Program-made: the position numbers and the translations under genes
Notes under the pieces: model-generated
What the model was told of the DNA's origin: nothing
The model's input: only the letters and a program-made list of their open reading frames with translations
Databases searched by the model: none
Shown here: in pieces, positions 6,704-12,160 of the stretch
How positions within the stretch are numbered: position 1 is the first letter of the stretch
How the letters are laid out: each line of letters begins with the position of its first letter
Source of the DNA: Alphaproteobacteria bacterium UBA6062
GTDB lineage: Bacteria > Pseudomonadota > Alphaproteobacteria > Sneathiellales > Sneathiellaceae
Direction of reading: 5' to 3'
DNA length: 12,160 nt
Assembly: GCA_002428885.1 (NCBI GenBank)
Contig: DIYE01000128.1
Span: forward strand, 2,017-14,176

Positions 6704-7398
6704 GAGGAAAGAGCGACAATCAGATCCGGAAGATCTTGTATGGACTGTAGCTGATGGAATTTCTCATGGTCCAGAGGCTCTTCTGCCTGTTCCATGGCCC
6801 AGGTGAGGGCGTGAGGAATATGCACGCCGTAAGCCCCAGCCTCCAGAGCGGGCAGGATATCTGATTTCAGGGAGTTTCCAACCATTAGGCTGCGGCCTGG
6901 GCCGTCCCCATATTGATCAAAAATCCGGCGATAGGTCGCTGCTGTTTTTTCACTGACAATCTCCACGTCATCGAAATAGCCGCCGAGCCTGGATTGAGCG
7001 ATTTTTCTTTCCTGATCGAACAGATCACCTTTGGTAATCACCAGGAGGCGATAATCACCCGTCAGAGATTTCAGAACCCGCTCAACATGGGGAAAGGGGG
7101 AGGCCGGATGATCACGCATTTCCCGGCCAGCCTGAATAATCTCCTGGATATCTCGTGCGGGTATGGTGCCGCCGGTTACTTCAATGGCGGTTTCGATCAT
7201 GGAAAGGGTGAACCCTTTGATTCCATAGCCATAGTAACGAAGATTTTTCCGTTCCGTTTCCAGCAGTGACTGACCAAGATCCTCTATCTTGGTGTGGCTG
7301 GCAATCAGCTCTCTGAATCGCTGTTCCGTCAGATGGAAAATCTGCTCGTTCTCCCAGAGAGTATCATCGGCATCAAAGGCGATGGTCGATAAGGGCAT
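6700..7398 (-). CDS. HAD-superfamily hydrolase
   Basis: Haloacid-dehalogenase-superfamily enzymes are mostly cytoplasmic phosphatases acting through a phospho-aspartate. The 232-residue protein shows all four motifs. Motif I is FDADDTLW with nucleophile D9 and acid D11. Motif II is the Thr in LLVITKGD (T122). Motif III is the Lys in VSEKTAA (K151). Motif IV is VGNSLKSD (173-180), with the Mg-binding acid D180. A helical cap of about 90 residues between motifs I and II indicates a C1-cap subtype similar in layout to YjjG-like nucleotidases or phosphoglycolate phosphatases; the substrate is unknown. I chose the ATG at 7398 because GGAGG lies 5 bases upstream and motif I falls at the family position. 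The frame stays open to an ATG at 7497, but those 33 residues look non-coding. It is convergent with the AraC gene. Confidence 0.9.
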   Translation of the reverse strand: MPLSTIAFDADDTLWENEQIFHLTEQRFRELIASHTKIEDLGQSLLETERKNLRYYGYGIKGFTLSMIETAIEVTGGTIPARDIQEIIQAGREMRDHPASPFPHVERVLKSLTGDYRLLVITKGDLFDQERKIAQSRLGGYFDDVEIVSEKTAATYRRIFDQYGDGPGRSLMVGNSLKSDILPALEAGAYGVHIPHALTWAMEQAEEPLDHEKFHQLQSIQDLPDLIVALSS

Positions 7399-7518
7399 GC
7401 GAGCCTCCGGTTCGAGAATGTTGCAGGAAAGGCACCATAAAAACTCGATGACAGCACTGTCAATGAGCCACTTTAAATTCCGTTTGCACTTCAACAAAAT
7501 ATAGAAGACTAATGATGG

Positions 7519-8397
7519 ATGATAAGTCGATTGCCGGAAAATATTCAGGGCGCCCTTTTTATGACGGTCTGTATGGCCGCCTTCGGGATTAATGATGCCC
7601 TGATGAAGGTGGCATCGGCCGATTTTTCCCTGATCCAGGCGATTTTTATCCGGTCGGTTTTCACAACCGTTCTATTGGGTATCTATGCTTGGCGAACCAG
7701 TGGTTTGTGGGTTTCCGTTGAAAAGAATGACAGAAAACTGATTGGCCTTCGGGTTGGCGCTGAAATCTGTGGCGCTTTTTGTTTTTTGACCGCTGTCTTC
7801 AACATGCCTCTGGCCAACGCGACCTCTATTCTTCAGTCAGTTCCCTTGGCCGTGACATTAGGGGCAGCGATTTTCCTGGATGAGAAAGTCGGCTGGCGGC
7901 GCTTTGGTGCTATTCTGCTGGGCTTTACCGGTGTGCTAATCATTATCCGCCCGGGTTCAGAGGGTTTCAACAGCTATTCCTTCTATGCGCTGGGAGCGAT
8001 TGTTTTTATTGTCCTTCGGGATCTGACGACCCGTAGGGTATCCGGTAATGTTCCCTCCACTTTCATTTCTTTTCTAACCTCCCTCGGGATTATGGTAGTT
8101 ACTGCCGGTATGCTGCCCTTTACGGAATGGACGCCTCTGACTTTTGAAAATACCGGAATCTTGGCGCTGACCTCCCTGTTTGTGATTATCGGCTATACCC
8201 TGAGTGTTTCCTCGGTTCGGGTTGGGGATATCGCTTTTGTGTCACCCTTTCGCTACACGATCCTGCTCTGGTCGATCATTTTGGGTGTTCTGTTTTTTGG
8301 CGATATTCCTGATCACTGGACACTGATCGGCAGCGCGATCGTTGTTGTGATGGGTATTTATACCTTCTACCGCGAGCAGAAGCTCGCGGCACGCTGA
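7519..8397 (+). CDS. DMT-superfamily transporter with two EamA domains
   Basis: This is an inner-membrane permease of the drug/metabolite transporter superfamily, usually exporting or importing small metabolites. The 292-residue protein is hydrophobic throughout, with about ten predicted membrane helices in two EamA repeats (roughly 10-143 and 152-287). Typical signatures are the early GINDALMKVAS segment, ANATSILQSVPLAVTLGAAIFLDEKVGWRR (about 95-124, end of the first repeat), and VSPFRYTILLWSIILGVLFFGDIPDHW (end of the second). The ATG at 7519 is the first in frame after an in-frame stop at 7513. It has no clear ribosome binding site (AGAAGA is 10 bases upstream), so initiation may be inefficient. 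The substrate cannot be inferred. It is divergent from the HAD gene with a 120-base gap and convergent with the amidotransferase gene, 3 bases away. Confidence 0.92.
   Translation: MISRLPENIQGALFMTVCMAAFGINDALMKVASADFSLIQAIFIRSVFTTVLLGIYAWRTSGLWVSVEKNDRKLIGLRVGAEICGAFCFLTAVFNMPLANATSILQSVPLAVTLGAAIFLDEKVGWRRFGAILLGFTGVLIIIRPGSEGFNSYSFYALGAIVFIVLRDLTTRRVSGNVPSTFISFLTSLGIMVVTAGMLPFTEWTPLTFENTGILALTSLFVIIGYTLSVSSVRVGDIAFVSPFRYTILLWSIILGVLFFGDIPDHWTLIGSAIVVVMGIYTFYREQKLAAR
8370..8389. other. Perfect hairpin in the coding end of the transporter gene
   Basis: CCGCGAGC (8370-8377) and GCTCGCGG (8382-8389) form a perfect 8-bp, GC-rich stem with an AGAA loop, within the last codons of the transporter (8 bases before the stop). 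A T5 run lies 16 bases downstream (8406-8410), too far for a standard intrinsic terminator. It lies at a convergent gene junction and could protect mRNA 3' ends or assist termination. On the minus strand no T run follows. Confidence 0.4.
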
Positions 8398-8400
8398 GAA

Positions 8401-9090
8401 CTAGCTTTTTCCGAGGGCGTCACGAATACGCTTTCCATATTCGTCCTGATCATTCCCGCCCGCCAGTTTTTCAAGGGCAGAGACAGAAACATCTTCCGGC
8501 AAAAGATGTCCTCTTCTTTCAGCAATCAGGTCTTCGACGAAAGACCGGGTATGTTCCGGGTGGGGCTGCAGGGAAAAGCAGGTCGGTGAATAGCGAAGGC
8601 CAGCGATGGCGCAGAAGTCGGAGCGGTGCGTTATCTCGGCACCTGGCGGGCAATCCAGGACCTGATCCTGATGAAAGGCCAGCAGGGTGACAGTCCGGCC
8701 GGTGTCCATCTCTTCGTAAGTCTGCGGTCCGATACCCCAGCCGCCATCGAATTTCTGCACGCGGCCGCCCATGGCCTGGGCCATGATCTGGTGACCGAAA
8801 CAGATGCCAACGGTAGGCTGGCTGCTGTCTGCGAGTTTCCGGATAAATTCTTCCAGCGGCGGGATCCAGGAATGGTCTTCATAGGCACCGTGCTTTGACC
8901 CTGTGACGATCCAGGCATCACAGTCATCAACGCTTGTCGGAAACTCCCCGTCAACCACTGAATAGGTTCGGTAGTCGAAGCTGCCCGCTCCCAGCATATC
9001 GATAAACATTTCGGGAAACTCACCGTGATTGTCGGCCAGTTTGCCCCCTACATAACCGGTTCTCAGGATACCGATTGTCTTTTTACTCAT
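8401..9090 (-). CDS. Class I glutamine amidotransferase-like protein, coupled to fdsA
   Basis: This 229-residue protein has the glutamine amidotransferase class I fold (GuaA N-terminal-domain type). The nucleophile elbow is GICFGHQIMAQAMGG (C97). The second half of the triad is in SLQPHPEH (H177 and E179). IVTGSKHGAYED (about 61-72) forms the usual oxyanion/glycine loop segment. Such domains hydrolyse glutamine to supply ammonia to a partner, or act on gamma-glutamyl compounds or peptides. No synthetase domain is fused, and no synthetase gene is visible next to it, so the substrate is unknown. Its ATG overlaps the fdsA stop codon (ATGA, 9087-9090). It is therefore the last cistron of the formate dehydrogenase operon and probably translated by coupling. 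It is not one of the classical Fds accessory proteins. Confidence 0.92.
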   Translation of the reverse strand: MSKKTIGILRTGYVGGKLADNHGEFPEMFIDMLGAGSFDYRTYSVVDGEFPTSVDDCDAWIVTGSKHGAYEDHSWIPPLEEFIRKLADSSQPTVGICFGHQIMAQAMGGRVQKFDGGWGIGPQTYEEMDTGRTVTLLAFHQDQVLDCPPGAEITHRSDFCAIAGLRYSPTCFSLQPHPEHTRSFVEDLIAERRGHLLPEDVSVSALEKLAGGNDQDEYGKRIRDALGKS

Positions 9091-11822
9091 GCAGCTTTTT
9101 CCACTTTCACAGCACAGAACTTCACTTCAGCAATTTTTCCAAATGGATCGAGAGCATCATTTGTCAAGACATTGGCCGCCGCTTCCGCATAACAGAAAGG
9201 AATAAAGATCATGCCTGATTGCACGGCACCATCCAGTCTCGCACGGATTTTAAGACTTCCGCGACGGGATGAAACCCTCACAAAATCACCGGCCTCGATA
9301 CCCAGCTCTTCAAACATGGCAGGTGGCATCTGGACAACCGGTTCCGGCTCCACCGCATCCAGAACGTCGGAGCGCCGGGTCATGGAACCTGTATGCCAAT
9401 GTTCCAGCAGCCGTCCCGTTGTCAGGACGGTCGGATAGTCTGTATCCGGTGTTTCATCCGGTGAAATCAGGCTGGCCGGAACAAACTTCCCGCGCCCGGA
9501 GGAGGTCGGGAAACTATCGGTGAAAATAAGGGGTTGACCCGGATCATCAGGGCTGATGCAGGGATAGACAACCGCATCTTCCCGCTCCAGCCGGTTCCAG
9601 GTAATACCGCTTATGCTGTCCATGACCTGGGTCAGTTCCGCGAAAACCTCTTTTGGATGCTCATAGTTCCAGTCCAGGCCCAGGCGTTTGGCCATCTCCT
9701 GGATAATCCAGAAATCCTGACGGGCTTCACCCGGAAGGGGAACCGCGGCCCGTCCCAACTGAACCTGCCGGTTGGTATTGGTCACCGTACCGTTTTTTTC
9801 AGGCCAGGCGGAGGCCGGCAGGATGACGTCGGCATAGGCCGCTGTCTCTGTGATAAACAGATCCTGCACTACCAGAATATCCAGCATGGCGAGGGCTTCG
9901 CGAGCATGGGTGACATTGGGGTCCGACATGGCCGGGTTTTCACCCATGATATACATGCCGTTAATGTCGCCGCGATGCACCGCCTCGGTGATTTCCACGA
10001 CTGTCAGTCCTTTGTTGGGATCGAGATCCGCATCCCAGAAACTTTCAAACTTTTCACGGACGACCGGATCTTCAACGGACTGATAATCGGGCAGGAACAT
10101 GGGGATCAGGGCTACGTCGGACGCACCCTGTACATTATTCTGGCCCCTGAGAGGATGTAATCCGGTTCCTGGCCGTCCCACCTGTCCTGTCATCAGCGCA
10201 AGGGAGATCAGGCAGCGGGAATTATCCGTGCCATGCACATGCTGGCTGATCCCCATGCCCCAGAAAATAATGCCGGCCTTCGCTGTTGCATAAAGACGGG
10301 CAGCGGCCCGGACATCATCTGCCGGAATGCCGGTACGCTCTTCCATCTTTTCCGGGCTGTAATCCTTCAGATGGGCTTCAAGAGCGGCGTAATCTTCCGT
10401 ATGATTTTTGATATAATCCTGGTCCGTCAGGTCTTCTTCCACAATCACATGCATCATGGCATTGAGGAGAGCGACATCCGATCCTGGTTTTTCCTGCAGA
10501 ATATAGGTCGCATGACGGGACAGGGACTGCTTACGCGGATCGATAACAATCAGCTTGGCGCCTCGTTTGGTCGCATTCTTGAAGAAGGTTGCGGCCACCG
10601 GATGATTGACCGACGGGTTAGAGCCGATCACGATGATCACATCGGAATTTTCCGCTTCGTTAAACGGCGCGGACACGGCACCAGAACCCACCGTCTCCAG
10701 AAGCGCGGCGACGGAAGAAGCGTGACACAGGCGGGTACAGTGATCCACATTATTGGTACCAAAACCGGTCCGGATCAGTTTCTGGAAAAGATAGGCTTCT
10801 TCGTTGGAGCCCTTGGCGGAGCCGAAACCGGCAAGGCCGCCGGGACCCTTTACGGATTTAACTTTTTTCAGGCCTTCTGCAGCTAGGTCGAGAGCCTCTT
10901 CCCAGGTGGCTTCACGGAAATGGGTGTAAGGATTGGCCGGATCCAGAGCTGCCACATCAGATTTTGCAACGCCTTCTTTTCGGATCAGCGGTTTAGTCAA
11001 CCGTTCCGGATTATGAATATAATCAAAGCCGAAGCGGCCTTTAACGCAGAGACGTTCCTGATTGGCCGGGCCGTCCCGACCCTCTACAGCAATAATTTTA
11101 TCATTGCTGACTTTGTAAGTGAGCTGGCAGCCCACTCCGCAGAACGGACAGACGCTGTTTACTTCCCGGTCCACAGAGACTGCACCGGTCATGCTTTTTT
11201 CGAGCAGCGCGCCTGTCGGGCAGGCCTGAACACATTCACCGCAGGCTACACAGCTGCTGACGCCCAAGGGATCATCAAAGTCAAAGACGATTTTTGACTG
11301 GGCGCCGCGGCCTGCCATACCGATCACATCATTCACCTGCACATCCCGGCAGGCCCGGACACACAGACTACAATTGATGCAGGCATCCAGGTTAACCGCC
11401 ATGGCGGGATGAGTGAGATCTTCATCAGGCCGTTCTGCCGGTTTAAAGCGGCTTTCACTCACATCATTGAGATCAGCCATCTGCCAGAAATGGCTGTCCG
11501 GATCATGGGTGCTTTCCCGTTCCGGCTGATCAGATGCCAGCAGTTCGATGACCATTTTTCGGGCGTTTTCCGCTCTCTGACTGGCCGATTTAACCACCAT
11601 ACCTTCGCTGGGTTTCCGTATACAGCTGGCGGCGAGGACGCGTTCGCCTTCAATCTCGACCATGCAGGCCCGGCAATTGCCGTCGGCTGCAAAACCCGGC
11701 CGGTCGGCATGGCAAAGATGAGGAATAAGGGTTCCCTGTTCCTTGGCGACATCCCAGATGGACTGGTCCTGTTCGGCAGTTACGGTTTTTCCGTCCAGTG
11801 TGAAGCTGACAGTTTGGCTCAT
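9087..11822 (-). CDS. fdsA: NAD-dependent formate dehydrogenase, molybdenum/tungsten catalytic alpha subunit
   Basis: FdsA oxidises formate to CO2 at a bis-pyranopterin-guanine-dinucleotide Mo or W centre and passes electrons to FdsB. The 911-residue protein contains, in order: a [2Fe-2S] ferredoxin domain (C37, C50, C53, C67); two ferredoxin-type [4Fe-4S] clusters (C148, C151, C154, C158 and C191, C194, C197, C201); the [4Fe-4S] cluster of the Mo domain (C225, C228, C232, C259); the metal ligand Cys with adjacent His in HCTRLCHASS (C366, H367); the active-site Arg in LRGQNNVQG (R559); and the C-terminal dinucleotide-binding domain containing TGRLLEHWHTGSMTRR. There is no selenocysteine. No cysteine occurs between C67 and C148, where some relatives have a His/Cys cluster. 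The ATG at 11822 is preferred because GGAGG lies just upstream and it overlaps the fdsB stop (ATGA). An ATG 90 bases upstream only reads through fdsB. Confidence 0.95.
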   Translation of the reverse strand: MSQTVSFTLDGKTVTAEQDQSIWDVAKEQGTLIPHLCHADRPGFAADGNCRACMVEIEGERVLAASCIRKPSEGMVVKSASQRAENARKMVIELLASDQPERESTHDPDSHFWQMADLNDVSESRFKPAERPDEDLTHPAMAVNLDACINCSLCVRACRDVQVNDVIGMAGRGAQSKIVFDFDDPLGVSSCVACGECVQACPTGALLEKSMTGAVSVDREVNSVCPFCGVGCQLTYKVSNDKIIAVEGRDGPANQERLCVKGRFGFDYIHNPERLTKPLIRKEGVAKSDVAALDPANPYTHFREATWEEALDLAAEGLKKVKSVKGPGGLAGFGSAKGSNEEAYLFQKLIRTGFGTNNVDHCTRLCHASSVAALLETVGSGAVSAPFNEAENSDVIIVIGSNPSVNHPVAATFFKNATKRGAKLIVIDPRKQSLSRHATYILQEKPGSDVALLNAMMHVIVEEDLTDQDYIKNHTEDYAALEAHLKDYSPEKMEERTGIPADDVRAAARLYATAKAGIIFWGMGISQHVHGTDNSRCLISLALMTGQVGRPGTGLHPLRGQNNVQGASDVALIPMFLPDYQSVEDPVVREKFESFWDADLDPNKGLTVVEITEAVHRGDINGMYIMGENPAMSDPNVTHAREALAMLDILVVQDLFITETAAYADVILPASAWPEKNGTVTNTNRQVQLGRAAVPLPGEARQDFWIIQEMAKRLGLDWNYEHPKEVFAELTQVMDSISGITWNRLEREDAVVYPCISPDDPGQPLIFTDSFPTSSGRGKFVPASLISPDETPDTDYPTVLTTGRLLEHWHTGSMTRRSDVLDAVEPEPVVQMPPAMFEELGIEAGDFVRVSSRRGSLKIRARLDGAVQSGMIFIPFCYAEAAANVLTNDALDPFGKIAEVKFCAVKVEKAA

Positions 11823-12160
11823 GTCAGATCCTCCGGAAAATACTTGATCAAAGAGAGCAAGCCGTTGGGAGCTGCCTGCCCCAGTCCGCAGATAGAGGCA
11901 TCGCGCATACAATCGCTAAGCTCCGTCAGCAGATTCTGATCCCAGTTATCCTTTTTCATCAACTCAAGCGCTTTTTCCGTACCGGACCGGCAGGGGGTGC
12001 ACTGGCCGCAGGATTCGTGCTTGAAGAAGCGGGCGATGTTGCGGGCGACGGCGACCATGTCGGTGTCCTCGTCGAAGACGGTGGGGCAGGCGGTGCCGAG
12101 CCCGAGGACGTTGGACTTGCGGCCGATGTCGAAGTCGAGCTCGGCGTCGTACTGGTCGGG
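11819..12160 (-). CDS. fdsB: NAD-dependent formate dehydrogenase beta subunit, C-terminal part (cut by window edge)
   Basis: The frame is open to the window edge, giving the last 113 residues. FdsB resembles fused NuoE/NuoF: it takes electrons from FdsA through a [4Fe-4S] cluster to FMN and NAD+. The visible part is the NuoF-like iron-sulfur domain, with DMVAVARNIARFFKHESCG, the three-Cys motif SCGQCTPCR and the fourth Cys in ASICGLGQAAPN. The N-terminal thioredoxin-like and FMN/NAD domains lie outside. The stop overlaps the fdsA ATG (ATGA at 11819-11822). The GC-ending codon bias changes sharply within this gene: from the window edge to 11984, 58 of 59 codons end in G or C, while downstream only 33 of 54 do. 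The reading frame is unbroken across this boundary, so the gene appears intact in this window. Confidence 0.93.
   Translation of the reverse strand, partial: PDQYDAELDFDIGRKSNVLGLGTACPTVFDEDTDMVAVARNIARFFKHESCGQCTPCRSGTEKALELMKKDNWDQNLLTELSDCMRDASICGLGQAAPNGLLSLIKYFPEDLT

Noticed and set aside
7399..7497. A 33-residue N-terminal extension of the HAD hydrolase
   Set aside because: The start at 7398 has a GGAGG site and places the DxDxT motif at the family position. The extension is Cys/Trp-rich and unlike the rest of the protein.
9534..10886. Plus-strand open frames of about 200 codons inside fdsA
   Set aside because: They lie antisense to the conserved molybdenum domain of fdsA, and their translations have no family signature.
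11823..11912. An upstream ATG for fdsA giving 30 extra residues
   Set aside because: The extra sequence reads through the end of fdsB in another frame. The ATGA overlap at 11819-11822 with a GGAGG site is the better start.
1..12160. CRISPR array, tRNA or rRNA genes, insertion sequence, phage or known riboswitch
   Set aside because: I saw no regularly spaced repeats, clover-leaf-like genes, transposase or integrase proteins, terminal repeats or conserved riboswitch cores. Intergenic regions are all under 200 bases.

Overview
The window looks like chromosomal DNA of a proteobacterium, most likely a heterotrophic alphaproteobacterium. This is an inference from gene content: a valine-catabolic mmsA-mmsB pair, an FdsA/FdsB-type soluble NAD-dependent formate dehydrogenase, and a TonB-dependent receptor, which implies an outer membrane. 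GC is moderate by eye and codon use is mixed, except for the last ~180 bases, which are extremely GC-rich. I saw no phage, insertion sequence, CRISPR, tRNA or rRNA.

Layout. (1) At the left edge is the first part of a LysR-type regulator on the minus strand. It diverges from mmsA and mmsB on the plus strand (methylmalonate-semialdehyde dehydrogenase and 3-hydroxyisobutyrate dehydrogenase). The shared intergenic region carries two overlapping palindromes that are good operator candidates. A hairpin with a short T run lies between mmsA and mmsB, and a textbook terminator follows mmsB. (2) A RidA-family protein gene stands alone on the plus strand, preceded by an inverted repeat. Its probable terminator lies inside the 3' coding end of the convergent neighbour. 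(3) A TonB-dependent receptor and a small unrecognised protein form a minus-strand pair, divergent from an AraC-family regulator: a regulator/receptor module of unknown substrate. (4) A HAD-family hydrolase (minus) shares a CTAG stop with the AraC gene, and it diverges from a DMT/EamA-family membrane transporter (plus). (5) The right end is a minus-strand operon: the C-terminal part of fdsB, then fdsA, then a class I glutamine amidotransferase-like gene. Both junctions are 4-base ATGA overlaps.

How the genes work together. MmsB and MmsA catalyse consecutive late steps of valine breakdown (3-hydroxyisobutyrate to methylmalonate semialdehyde to propionyl-CoA), plausibly under the LysR regulator. 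FdsA and FdsB (FdsG would lie beyond the edge) oxidise formate to CO2 and reduce NAD+. The amidotransferase is translationally tied to that enzyme, which is an unusual partner.

Most notable observations: the abrupt codon-usage break inside fdsB at about 11984 (natural mosaic or assembly chimera); the amidotransferase coupled to formate dehydrogenase; an FdsA with no cysteines where relatives can carry a His/Cys-ligated cluster; a RidA homologue without the usual catalytic arginine; and the nested palindromes upstream of mmsA. I did not find convincing evidence of a wholly new multi-gene system.
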